NCBI GenBank assembly: GCA_949752795.1
Contig: OX457057.1
Span: 162,169,980 to 162,233,979 of the forward strand
Length of the DNA: 64,000 bases
From: Hyperoodon ampullatus
Lineage: Eukaryota; Chordata; Mammalia; Artiodactyla; Ziphiidae
Direction: 5' to 3'
Positions 12,824 through 23,874 of the stretch are shown here, in pieces; the stretch's first letter is position 1, and every line of letters begins with the position of its first letter. Position numbers and translations under genes: made by a program. The notes under the pieces are model-generated. The model was not told the origin of the DNA. It searched no databases and saw nothing but the letters and a program-made list of their open reading frames with translations.

Positions 12824-13036
12824 GGGCTTCCCTGGTGGCGCAGTGGTTGAGGGTCTGCCTGCCGATGCGGGGGACGCGGGTTCGTGCCCTGGTCCAGGAG
12901 GATCCCACGTGCCGCGCAGCGGCTGGGCCTGTGGGCCGTGGCCACTGGGCCTGCGCATCCGGAGCCTGTGCTCCGTGGTGGGAGAGGCCACGGCAGTGAG
13001 AGGCCCGCGTGCCGCAAAAAAAGCAAAACAAAAAAA
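12824..13036 (+). mobile_element. CHR-type cetacean SINE
   Basis: Starts GGGCTTCCCTGGTGGCGCAG, contains the B-box GGTTCGTGCCC, and ends with CCGC plus an A-rich tail. It is flanked by AACACTATACT on both sides, so the target-site duplication is intact. Its many CpGs are unmutated, which suggests a young copy. Confidence 0.94.
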
Positions 13037-13137
13037 CACTATACTATTTCTTGGGTAGTGTGAATGCCTAAAAATAAGGAAATAATCCTAATTCCTTTCT
13101 GTCCCTTGTATCACTGCTGTCACTCATTTCACGCATT

Positions 13138-13232
13138 ACATAAGCATACATAAGCATATATATACACATACGTATGTGTGTGCATATATATACGTAACAT
13201 ATACATATGATAGATATATAAGCATACATGAT
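13138..13232. repeat. TA/CA-rich low-complexity tract
   Basis: Mixed ATATAC, CATA and GTGTGCAT repeats, inside the same L1 copy. Confidence 0.8.
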
Positions 13233-13384
13233 CAAATGCATCATTGCTATTATTATTTTGAACTGTTAGATCATTTAAGAATAAGAAAATAAAAATTTTT
13301 ATTTTACCTTCACTATTCTTACTTTTATGCTCTTCCTTTCTTTATGTAGAGTGGAGTTTCTGACCTATGTCAATTTTCTTCTCT

Positions 13385-13472
13385 TTAAAGAGAAGAACTT
13401 TTAACTTTTTAACTAAGAACTTTTAACTCCTTTTTAACTTTTAACTTCTTTTTAACTTTTAACTTTTTAAAG
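13385..13472. repeat. TTTTAAC-type tandem repeat
   Basis: Irregular tandem array of units such as TTTTAAC and CTTTTTAACT, ~88 bp, inside the old L1. Confidence 0.85.
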
Positions 13473-14859
13473 CAGGTCTGCTGGCAACAAATTCCCTCAA
13501 TTTTTGTTTGTCTGAGAAAGTCTGTTTCTTTTACTTCTGAAGGATAATTTTACAAAGTGCAGAATTCTAGGTTGGTAGTTTTTTCTCTCAAAACTTTTTA
13601 ATATTTCACTCCACTTTTCTCTTGCTTGCATGGTTTCTGTGGAGAAGTTGGCTTAATTCTTATCTTTGATCCTCTGTATGTAAGGCATTTTTCTTCTCTG
13701 GTTTCTTTCAGGATTGTTTCTTTACCTTTAATTTTCTGTAACTTGAAAATGTTATGTATGCCTAGGTGTAGGTTTTTTTTTTTTAGACATTTATCCTGGT
13801 TGGTGTTCTCTGAGCTTCCTGGATCTGTGATTTGGTATCTGGAATTTTGGGGAAATTCTCAGTTATTATTGTCTCAAATATATCTTCTGTTTCTTCTTCT
13901 CTTTCTTCTCCTTCTGGTATTCATATTACTCATAGGTTACACTTTTTGCAGTTGTCCCACAGACCTTGGATATTCTGGTCTGGGTTTTTTATTTGTATTT
14001 TTATTTATTTTTTCAGTTTTTGTTCTCTTTGCTTTTCAGTTTTGGAGATTTCTATTGAAATAACCTCAAGCTCAGAGAGTCTCTCCTCAGCTGTGTCCAG
14101 TCTACTAATAAGCCCATCAAAGGCATTCTTCATTTCCATTACAGTGTTTTTCATTTCTAGCATTTCTTTTTGGTTCTCTCTCAGGATTTCCATTTCTCTG
14201 CTTACATTGCCCATCTGTTCTTGCATGCTGTCTACTTTATCCATTAGCGCCCTCAGCATATTAATCGCACATACACACATGATTACATCCCCTAAATCAT
14301 ACATACATACAAGTTTTAAATTCCCTGTCTGATGCTCAATAAATTGACTGCCTTTATAAGCAAAGATATTTGAAAAGATGAGAAGTGCAAATAAAATGTA
14401 TCTTCTTTGCAATCTAACTGTAAAAGGCATAATTAAAAGAAGATAAAATGTTCTGTTGTTTGATCTTTAGTTTCTGTCTGAATTGACTTGCCATGCCATC
14501 CTACTTTCTTTAGTGATGAACAAGAAATTCCATTTACCATGGCTTTCCATATTCTGTCCTATGGCTTTTATTTTCATTCAACATGTCATTTACTTGTCAT
14601 GAAATAAGATGCTATTTGGGGCTGATGAGAGATTGCAGTGTTTACATTTATTCCTTATTATATAGGTTAGAGGTAATTATTATAGCAAGTCACCATTATG
14701 GAACTACAAACCTCTCAAGCATCCTGTAACAACAACAACAACAAAATGCTAAACTTGAAAATCATAGTAACAACTGCACCAGCCTTACCATGAGGCCTGG
14801 AGCGACAACCTGTGAGAAGGAACATGCGCAGGAAAGAGGGGGCTACAGCCAGGCACACA

Positions 14860-15035
14860 TGAGACAGGATTTTTGTTGCAACTCTGGCTAGATGCATGAG
14901 TCTGGGCAAGATCCTTCAACCGAGATTCTATTTTCTCATTTATAACAATGCAATTAATTCCTGCCTCACGAGACTGATGTGAGGACTGCATAACATGACA
15001 TATGCCAAATGTACAATGCAGTGTCCTGGAGGATG
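14860..15035 (+). repeat. MIR element
   Basis: Typical MIR order: ..gcaagatccttcaac.., ..attttctcatttataa.. and ..gcctcacgagactgatgtgaggactgcat. Diverged. Confidence 0.7.
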
Positions 15036-15479
15036 AAATAAGTGAAGTCTTGTGTGTGACGGGCCCTTCCAGTATTCTCAGGTCTTGATCTCTATGGATG
15101 GGGTCCAAAGCATCCCAGATTCCCATCCAGGAGCTCTGTTAGAGTTTGGCTCAAGGACATTATAGTATAAACACAAAGGGAGAAGACAAGTCTGTAGGTA
15201 AAACAATAGTATAAAATAAGGAACTATGACATCATGGTTCACTGTCAGAAAGCTGCCTGTGTTCAAATTAACTTATGGGACACTCTAGAGAGGGATCACA
15301 CTTTAAATTTGCTTGACTGCACCTTCAGCTATTTGCTAGTGTCTAACACTTCCTAGAGAGAGACAGACAGCCAAATGGCCACTTTCCACAGCAGCAAGTC
15401 CTCACATAGCGTGCTCATGGCTCAGGAGGCATTGGTTCTAGCTGACCAAGGGAGCAGATGACCACACTGGTGGCTCAGC

Positions 15480-15645
15480 ACTGCTGAGTGTTTCCTAGTG
15501 CCTGGCCTTGTGCTTTGCATTTTCCATGCATTATCTCATTCAACCTCATAATAACCCTAGGAAGGAGGAACCGGTTCATGCTGATTTTATAGACGAGGAG
15601 CCAGCCTGGGGAGGTTAAGTATGATTGACAGGAGGAGTTGAGTGA
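15480..15645. repeat. MIR element
   Basis: MIR core: ..gcattatctcattcaacctcataata.. then ..gattttatagacgaggag..aggttaag. Confidence 0.75.
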
Positions 15646-16049
15646 AATAGGCAGTTGAACGTGGAGGGTGCTGGGAGGTCGCACTTTTTTCTAGAAAGGG
15701 TATTGTACTGCTAGCGAGGGCCAACGTAGCCTGCCACTGAGCAACTAATCATCATTACCAGTTAGTTGTACTGTTTACCAGAGAGCAGGGTTCCCGGGTG
15801 CATGGGACAGAAGAGCAGCCTTCCTTCAACATGCTTCAGTCTTCTCTCCCCCGTGCTCCTACGTTGGGACAGGCCCTTATTCTCTTTCCCTTCGAGTGTA
15901 ACTACTCCCGGCCTGTTCTCCCAGCTTCCACCCTCAATTCCTCATGCTGGCAGTTAAAGTCCTGACCAGTGTGGCTCCAACCTACTTTTTCAACTTTATA
16001 TCCTGCCGCTCGTCAGTGTGGTCTCTTCGCAGCCTCAACTATATACTTC

Positions 16050-16387
16050 TGAGACAGGCTGGGACCTGGGAAAAAAAGGCCAAAACCCAACTGCCACTTC
16101 TGAGGTGCCGGGAGCAAACGCAGGGTGCTGCACGTGCACACAACACCACTAAGGGGGTGGGCCAACCACCTAAGCCGCCCTGCAGCCTGAACCACCAATC
16201 CGCTCCTACCCTCACCCCATTTAAGGGACTGGCTCGACCCCCTGTCGGGGAGCAAGCAAGGGAAACTGCTTTTTGCTCTCGCTCCCTCCTGCTGTAGCAT
16301 GAGTCCCAATAAAGCCTTGCCTGAATTCCTCGGCCGGCTTCTTACCAATTGCTATTGACTAGAGACCAAGAACCTGGGTTGGTAACA
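16050..16387 (+). mobile_element. Solo LTR, ERV1 (gammaretrovirus-like)
   Basis: A 338-bp block bounded by TG (16050) and CA (16387). Exact 4-bp target duplications CTTC lie at 16046-16049 and 16388-16391; 4 bp is typical for gammaretrovirus-like ERVs. Within it are a CCAAT box (~16194-16198), a TATA-like TTTAAG (~16219) and the poly(A) signal AATAAA (~16309). No gag, pol or env is present, so this is the product of LTR-LTR recombination. It is a relic with no coding capacity. Confidence 0.8.
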
Positions 16388-16879
16388 CTTCCAGTTCTTG
16401 CTTTCAATTCTCTTCTGGATGTAAATCCTACCCACACATAAATCTCACCTCTTCCACCCAGCCTTCCCAACCTCTCTAGGCCCCAGCGTGGTGCTTCTCC
16501 CTCTGATTAGGCAGAACTTTTCTGGTCTAGCACGTACACGTGACATTTAAGCAATTCGGGAATGTTTGTGCTAATTGTTCTGTGCTTTTTATTTGAAGTG
16601 AGGTTGTAGAACTCCAGGGACCAGATTCAGCACAGTGCGTGCGAGGCCTATAGGGAGGTTCTGGCCTGGCACAGACATTGAAAAAAAAAAAGATTACATT
16701 TGCATGTTGACAACACATGAATTTCTTCAGCTAGAAACTGTCCTAAGCAAGAATAACTAAAACAGGAAGCTGCTGATTGTTCTTTCTTTGAGTCACATAA
16801 TAAATCACAACATTATTTGCTGAGCTTTTGCGCTGCTAGCTCTGGGAACCAAAATCCGCTAGTTACAGCTCTGAAAGCC

Positions 16880-17062
16880 AAAGTCCACCAGGTTGAGAAT
16901 CAGACCAATCAGAGTTTGAATCCTGGCTCCATCCCTTGCTGGGTGACAACGCAGGCAAATTCCTCAACCTCTCTGACTTTTCCTGTTGTTATTTGGGAAG
17001 ACGTATCCCTTCCTCATAGGGTTTTTATAAGGAATACTGAGATATTGCATATAAAGTGAGTA
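16880..17062 (+). repeat. MIR element
   Basis: Typical MIR text: ..cagagtttgaatcctggctcc.., ..caggcaaattcctcaacctc.. and ..tcatagggtttttataagga. Confidence 0.78.
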
Positions 17063-19316
17063 AGATTATAACCAAGCCATTAGTGATTATGGGATGAATC
17101 AAATTGCTAAGTTTCCATGAAACACATTGGGAACCTGGAGTGGTGTCTGTAGGGACACAGTGAGGAGACATAGGGCAGGACTAGAGTGGGCTGGACAGGA
17201 GACCAGCTGCTTAGTCTCTTTTGCCTAGAGTGGCTTTGAGGTCCAGGTGCAGGGACTGGGTGATGGGGAGGGAGCTGCCCCCAACCCAGCCATCTGTCTG
17301 TTCTGACCTCAACTGCTGGGTGAGAGATCCTGCTGGGCTCAGGTGATCATTCGTCAGGCACTCGGTCACTCCTGAGTGACTCTCCTCAGCCCTCCTGTTC
17401 CCACCCCAACTGTGAGAGCCCTCGGTCAGAGACAGCCTCTCATTCCCCAGAATCTGGCAGAGAGCAGGCGTCCAGCACATGCTGGTTTTTACTGGACATT
17501 CCCAAGTACATACATTCCAAGAGTAAAAGAAGAGACTTCTTCCTAGACCAACTTGCTAACTAGCAAATGTATAATTAAGATGTTGCAAGGAAGTCACTGG
17601 CAAAGGTACTGGAAGCTGCTTTTCTTAAACTCCTTAGAGGTGCAGTGGGTTACATTTTTTGACAGCAATTACATAGCTCGGGGCAGATGGAAGCACAGTA
17701 CAAAAGAGAACTTGATTTGAGCAGGACTTTTGACTTTGTTTAGCAACTGTTTACCGGATACCATAGTAGCACGCCTTGCCCTGGTGTGATGTGTGAGATG
17801 CCTTGTTAGCCATAAGGGAGAAGGGGAATACTTGCCAGTAAAAGCCTAATTATTTTAAGACACATCAAAACAAAAGCAACAAGAGAAACAATCTGGCTCT
17901 AAGAGTTTAGGAGAATTCAGCATCTCTGAAGAAGTTGGCTTTGTCGACAAAGGGAGAATAGGGCCCCAAGGGAGCAGAAGGCCTGCCAACACTGATTGAT
18001 CCCATGAGGAGGCAGCTGCTCAGCTGGCCTCCCCGTTGATTCAAGAACCAGCAGGGGCCTGCGTCCCGTTTACCCAAGTGGAGGAACAGAACGTTCCCCC
18101 TCGAGCAGAACTGTGGCTGACAGGGCTGCGGGCAGAGGCGGCTCCAGCCATGGGCGAGGGCACGGGCTGACCAGGGCTCTGCCGCCTGCCCCTGCGTCCA
18201 GTCTCTACACCACCTTTCTGCTCTGTGGAGGCGCACTTCCTCCCCTTTAATCAAAACAAAACAAACAAAAAAGATGCACATAAGGAAGAAGTGTTCCTCT
18301 CCCTTGTTTTGAGACTGTTAATACCTCCTGGCTGTTACTTTTAAAAATTAATGAATTATGGGGACACACACAGAAATCTTACAAGAAATTTCTCTATTAA
18401 AGTATTCTTTTTGCAGCTCCATCATTCCTTACCAGCACGCAGAAGTCTTAAAGGTGGCCTGCCTTTTCCCCGTCTTCCTCGTTTTTTCTTTTTTCCATCC
18501 CATCTTTTTCCTCTCTTCCCTCCCTTTCTCCATTCTCTATTTCCTTTGTATCTTCTTTCTTCCTTTCTTTCTTCTCTTAAAAATAAAAGAGATTATTATT
18601 ATATGTAAGAAGTCCGGAAGCTGGACTCTCCCAGGGTTGGGTTAATTCAGCAGCACAAGGAAATCACTGAGGACCTAGGTTCTTTCCATCTTCCTCTCTG
18701 CTCTTTGAGACAGCTTTGCTTCCAGGCCAGCTTATTTCTCGGTCATAAAATGGGACCCTCCGTTCCAGTGGAGAAAATCGGTCAAAAGACTAATGGGGAG
18801 TGGTTGGGACTACGGCGCATTGGGGCAAATGATCTTGCCAAAGGCTTTCAACAGAACCATTTTCCTGTTGCTTCAAAATATTTAGTTGTTGTTAGAGGGA
18901 GGAAAAGAATATCACGGGATGTTCTGAAATAACTGCTTCGTGAGTAAATACATGGTTGCAAGCAGTCAAAACATTGTCATTGCTCCAGTTTTGCAGAGGT
19001 CAACACTGAGCTGCAGGGAGGATGGGAGGTGGGCCAGAGATCAAATGAGGGTGAAGGATTCCTCAGCCACTCCACAGCTGCTGGGGACCTTGCTGCTGCC
19101 CAGCCACAAGCTCGGCCTCCTCCCATCCCAAGCCTCCTCAGAGTTCTGGGGCGCCGTCTTCTCCTTTCGTGCCCTCCCACCACCTGGCGCATATGCTCAT
19201 GCTCCCCTTGGCACGCCATCCATCACATTCACAGGGATGGAGCTGCACACGCACAGCTTAGTGTGCTGTGAGGATGGATCCTCCAATCTCCCCTTTCTAA
19301 TCCGATTTCTCATTCC
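17063..19316. other. Intergenic, no gene recognised
   Basis: Unique-looking sequence with pyrimidine-rich stretches at 18475-18580. Open frames here are short and unsupported. Confidence 0.45.
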
Positions 19317-19506
19317 CAGTGGTTCTCAGACTATGGCCTGCAAGCCAGCAGCATCAACCTCATCTGGGACCTTGTTAGAAATGAACGTTTTCAGGTCCCA
19401 CTCCAGACCTGCTGAATCGGAAACTCTGTGGGGTGGGACCCAGCAATCTAAGTCTTAACAAGCCCTCCAGGGGATTCTGATGCCTTCTGATGTTTGAAAG
19501 CCACTG
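19317..19506. mobile_element. MER5A-type hAT-Charlie MITE
   Basis: 190 bp with terminal inverted repeats CAGTGGTTCTCAGAC..GTTTGAAAGCCACTG and an internal MER5A-like body (..tctgggaccttgttagaaatg.., ..gggacccagcaatct..). It is non-autonomous and has no transposase. Confidence 0.8.
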
Positions 19507-19547
19507 TCCTAAAGCCTCTGTAATGTTCGGAGACCAACAATCTAAAC

Positions 19548-19710
19548 ATTGGTTTTTAACCCTGGCTGCACATTCATGTCGCCTGAGGGGCTTACTGCCT
19601 TCCCGCCCCCATGCTTACTTACATCATTGGTCTGGTGTGTAGCCCAGGCTTTGGGATTTTTAAAAGTTCCCTGGATGATTCTGAGTTGCAGCCAAGGTTG
19701 AGAACCACTG
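19548..19710. mobile_element. hAT-Charlie MITE with 8-bp target duplication
   Basis: 163 bp with diverged inverted ends (ATTGGTTTTTAACCCTGGCT and the complement of AAGGTTGAGAACCACTG). ATCTAAAC flanks it on both sides (19540-19547 and 19711-19718), the 8-bp duplication expected for hAT elements. Confidence 0.78.
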
Positions 19711-19718
19711 ATCTAAAC

Positions 19719-21100
19719 AAATATGAAGGGAGACAATCATTCTGTAAATGATTAAGTAGATATCCAAAAGTGAGACACATTGACAAAAAATGTAGGGGAG
19801 CAAAAAGGCTAACGTGAGAGGTTAAACTGTGAAACCAGAAGTATAAAGAAGAGAGATGGTTTGCATTAGACACTGTTACAGATAACCCTGCTCCCACAAT
19901 TTAAATTAGGCCGAAAAGCTTATTATCTCCTTTGGGAACAAGTATATATCGATAGTTTCTAAACTGCTGGGGGTGTTACATGAAAAGTGCTCTTTACTGC
20001 TTCAAAACACACAGCTCACTATAAGACACTTTCATCGTTTGATATGTTCCCTTCACTGCCCTCTTCCCTTCTCTGAGTTTGATAGAGGGAACTTGAGCTT
20101 GAGCTGCAACAGAGCGTCAAGTCACCATTAGACATAGGATGGGCCCCTGTGAAAGTTCCTTTAGTGCAGAAGGCCCTCCTGCTGGCAGTAAGCTCAAAGA
20201 ACAAAGGGCATCCATGGACGATTTTAACCAATAGGAAAATGGAATACAAGCCTCTTCTTAAAGAAGGAACAACATGAAACCAGAAATGAGTCTTCCTTTG
20301 AGAGGGGAATTAGGTTTAATTTAGTAAAACTAAGGAATCACATAAAATCTGTCACCCAAGTGCATGAATTATCTTGATTTGGAATGAGACATAGAACATA
20401 ATTAGCTATGTCATAGCAAATTAGGCTAGAATCAAAGGTCTCAATTCAAATTGCATCAGGCCAAACCCTGGACTTTTTTGTAGGTTGTCTATCCCAAAGA
20501 TCCAGGGAGATATGTGACCACGACCCAAAGTACAGTCATTTAATCTCTTTCAACACAGAAATTCTAATCCTGTATTTGTGTGGTTAAGATTTGTTAAAAC
20601 ATTACTGAGATTGCAAAAGGTCATAAAACATGGGACTATAGAACTTACTGGTCAGTAGAGGTTCACTGGTTGATTGTACTTACTGTTAATTGCTTAAGAT
20701 GTAAGACACGGTGAATCTCCAGGTTTTCCTTCCACGCCTATTGGAAAAGTTTCCTGTTTTCACATTAAAATCTCAGAATAGTTTCTGGCAATAAAAACAG
20801 CAACTTGTCTCTCTTCTGCAACAGCTTAATATAGATGCTAACAGTTTCCAAACCTAAACTGTATGAACAACTTGGCTTTGACAGGCAATAACAAAGCAAA
20901 CTGAATAATCGTTACTTTTACCTGAGCCTGGGCTGTGGGCAAATCAGCCCAAATTGAATTCCGGTTTTAGTGGGTACCAGGCACTGTCCTCATATTCTGA
21001 TTTAGGCAATTTGGGGTGGTGTTCAGAAGTCATCATTTTAAACAAGCATCAGGTGGGTGCAATACTGTTCTTAATAATCAACAATAATACATGGGGGCTC
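19719..21100. other. Intergenic, nothing recognised
   Basis: AT-rich sequence with no repeat family or exon that I could support. Confidence 0.45.
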
Positions 21101-21306
21101 TTTTTTTTTTTTTTTGCGGTACGCGGGCCTCTCACTGTTGTGGCCTCTCCCCTTGCGGAGCACAGGCTCCAGATGCACAGGCTCAGTGGCCATGGCTCAT
21201 GGGCCCAGCCGCTCCACGGCATGTGGGATCTTCCCAGACCAGGGCACGAACCCGTGTCCCCTGCATCGGCGGGCGGACTCTCAACCACTGGGCACCAGGG
21301 AAGCCC
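21101..21306 (-). mobile_element. CHR-type cetacean SINE
   Basis: Minus orientation: a T15 tail copy, then the body, ending at the complement of GGGCTTCCCTGGTG. AGGGCTCTTTTT-like flanks on both sides fit a target duplication. Confidence 0.92.
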
Positions 21307-21589
21307 ATAAGGGCTCTTTTTAGGTGGCTTTTCTTCATGTTTTTCTCTACCTGCCAGTCTGTCTATAATGAATATACCTGGCTTACTTCTTCAGTTGGCT
21401 TACTGGTTTATAAGAAGATGCTCCTCAGTTCACTATGACTTTACTATGAAAAGACCTCTCCCTTGTTTTACTTAAAATTTCCCCTTCACCTCTAATCCCA
21501 CTCCCTGTAACTGACTCCATGAGCAGAAATGGCAGGCTACAGAGCAACAGTGACAACAACTCTCCCTATAACACTGACAGCTCTTCCTA

Positions 21590-21790
21590 ATGCTGGCCCT
21601 GCTCTTGGGGCTTTAGAGACATGAGCTAAGGTGAGCCTCACAACTCTATGAGGTGGCCTTGGCATTGTGTACATTTCATAGATGAGGAACTTGAGAAAGA
21701 AGGTTAAGTCATCTGCTCAAGATCATGCAGCTAGTAAGTGATCCAGTGCTGGAATTCTTAATTCTTATGCTCTGTATACATACACAATTT
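21590..21790. repeat. MIR element
   Basis: MIR core: ..gtgagcctcacaactctatgagg.., ..atttcatagatgaggaactt.., ..agctagtaagtgatccagtg. Confidence 0.8.
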
Positions 21791-21799
21791 CCCTAATAC

Positions 21800-22085
21800 T
21801 GCCCAGATGCTCTTTGGCATGGCCTCACCAGTTTGATGAATATAATGTGACAGCTCTTCCATGATTTTACTTTAAATTTCTCTATTAGTGAGGTTGAGCA
21901 TCTTTCCATAGATTAGCCACATAGGCTTCCTTCTATAAACTGTTTATTCATATCCTTTAGCACACTTCTCTATTGAATAAATTTTCTTATTATTGTACCA
22001 AAAATCCGTGTATATTCTTGATATGAATCCTTTGTTTTATAAACTCCAAATATTTTCTCCCAATCTTATCACCTTATTTGCAGCC
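21800..22085 (-). mobile_element. Old L1 fragment
   Basis: The reverse complement matches the late ORF2 region seen in the large L1 at about 49950-50210 (..gaggttgagcatctttccata.., ..aaatattttctcccaatctt). Confidence 0.65.
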
Positions 22086-22185
22086 AATATGATAATGGAA
22101 TCATACTGGACAAACCACTGGAACTAGATAAGGGATTTCAATAAGGGTGCCAGATGTTTAGTATTAGCATAAAAATCAACAGCAT

Positions 22186-22513
22186 GGGCTTCCCTGGTGG
22201 TGCAGTGGTTAGGAATCCGCCTGCCAATGCAGGGGACATGGGTTAGAGCCCTGGTCTGGGAAGATCCCACATTTTGCAGAGCAACTAAGCCCGTGTGCCA
22301 CAACTACTGAGCCTGGGCTCTAGAGCCCGTGAGCCCCAACTACTGAAGCCCACACGCCTAGAGCCCGTGCTCCACAACACGAGAGGCCACCGCAATGAGA
22401 AGTCCACGCACTGCAACAAAGAGTAGCCCCCGCTCGCCTCAACTAGAGAAAAGCCTGCACGCAGCAACAAAGACCCAGTGCAGCCAAAAATAAAATATAA
22501 ATTAAAAAAAAAA
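22186..22513 (+). mobile_element. CHR-1-type long SINE
   Basis: The ~330-bp longer and older form. After the tRNA-related head it has the extended tail region (..gcccccgctcgcctcaacta.., ..aacaaagacccagtgcagcc..) and an A-rich end. It is more diverged than the short CHR copies. Confidence 0.9.
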
Positions 22514-22524
22514 TCCGTAGCATT

Positions 22525-22740
22525 GGGACTTCCCTGGTGGTGCAGTGGATAAGACTCTACACTCCCAATGCAGGGGGGTGCGCGGGTTCCATCTCTGGTC
22601 AGCGAACTAGATCCCACATGCATGCCGCAACTAAGAGTTCGCATGCCACAACCAAGGAGCCTGTGTGCCGCAACAAAGGAGCCCATGTACTGCACTAAGA
22701 CCCCAAGCAACCAGATAAATAAATAGATATTTAAAAAAAA
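22525..22740 (+). mobile_element. CHR-family SINE, diverged subfamily
   Basis: Starts GGGACTTCCCTGGTGGTGCAG and ends ..gcaaccagataaataaatag..A-tail. It directly follows another SINE; AGCAT-containing target copies flank both. Confidence 0.88.
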
Positions 22741-23874
22741 TCAATAGCATTCATACACACAAGTAATTCAGCAGAAACAAAAACTAGTTTACCTAGGAAT
22801 AAACTAATAAAAGATGTATGAAAACAATAGGGAGAAAATTGTAAAACATTATTAACAGACACTAAAAACTCTAAATAAATGGAGAGACATTTCATGTTCA
22901 TAAATGAGATGAGTAAACTTTTCAAACTGTTAACTCTCAAATTAATCTATAAATTGAAAGCACTTCCAATAAAAATACCAACAGTATTTTCACTGAACTT
23001 GACACACTGATTCTAGAATTCATAGGGAGGATGAAAGGGTCAAGAAGAGTTAAGACAAATTTGAAGAATAATGCAATTATCTCACCAGATATCAAGATTT
23101 ACACAGCTAATACAGTAATGAAGACAATATGGTACTGGCTCAGGGACAAACAACTAATGAAACAGAAAAGGGAACCCAGAAACTTAGCATGCATACATGG
23201 AGAACAGGGTGCTTTGTGAGGTAAAGACAGGCTGACCCCATCAGAGAGTTGTCACTCTCTTTTGGTTCTAGTGCAGGGACAGGGAAAAATTTCAAAGGCA
23301 CCAGAAAGGTGAGAAAACAGATGAAAATTGGGTCATGGTTTACTCAAACACTGGGCATTCAGTCCTGTCTGGAGGTTTCGCAAGCTTCTTAAGAGGCAAG
23401 CTCATGTGGAATTCTTAGAGCAGAGCAAACACCCCAGCCAATGACTTATAGGAGACTCAACACATGTATTTCTGTACTTCTTCCAATTTAAGGCTCTCTA
23501 GGCTGGAAGATGGATTCTATTTTCAGAAATGGTGAGAAGTGAAAGTGTCATGTTTTGGAATCTATGAAATACAGTACTAGCAAAGAGGGCCTCTATGGGG
23601 ACTGGTCATATTATATCACATGCTTGGAGTGGGGAGATACGGTTGGAAATATTATACCCTTGACCTCTTTTCCCCAAGGCCCCATCTGTCAGCATGCCAG
23701 GGCACATCCTTGTTCTGGGATAAAGAAGAGCAACTGAAGTTTTACCCAGAGAGAAGCTTCTCCGTACCAACAGAATCCTTCTCAACTATTTTAGAAAGAG
23801 GAAAAAAATCAACTTAGAGCATTTATTTAAAAGTTAATGATAAAAATATAAATATGGAAACAAACTATCCCCAC

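Larger units (their letters stand above)
12240..14330 (-). mobile_element. Old L1 fragment, ORF1-ORF2 junction region
   Basis: The reverse complement shows the L1 ORF1 coiled coil at 14005-14250 (..MGNVSREMEILRENQKEM.., ..FDGLISRLDTAEERLSELE..). Toward lower coordinates the ORF2 endonuclease-side sequence resembles the block at 53100-53460 of the large L1 here. It is interrupted by the SINE at 12824-13036 and by simple repeats at 13130-13470. Degraded and inactive. Confidence 0.75.
22115..23200 (+). mobile_element. Old L1 ORF2 fragment with SINE pair
   Basis: Plus-strand ORF2 text (..atagggaggatgaaagggtc.., ..gacaatatggtactggctca..), split by two SINEs at 22186-22740. It lies in the opposite orientation to the adjacent fragment at 21800-22085. 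This could be a 5'-inverted insertion or two separate events. Confidence 0.65.

Noticed and set aside
14005..14430. 141-codon coiled-coil frame as a novel gene
   Set aside because: The sequence is recognisably the L1 ORF1 coiled coil inside an old L1 copy.
1..23870. FAM20B or other neighbouring gene exons
   Set aside because: In human FAM20B lies downstream of RALGPS2, but I found no exon-like segment here; the interval looks intergenic.
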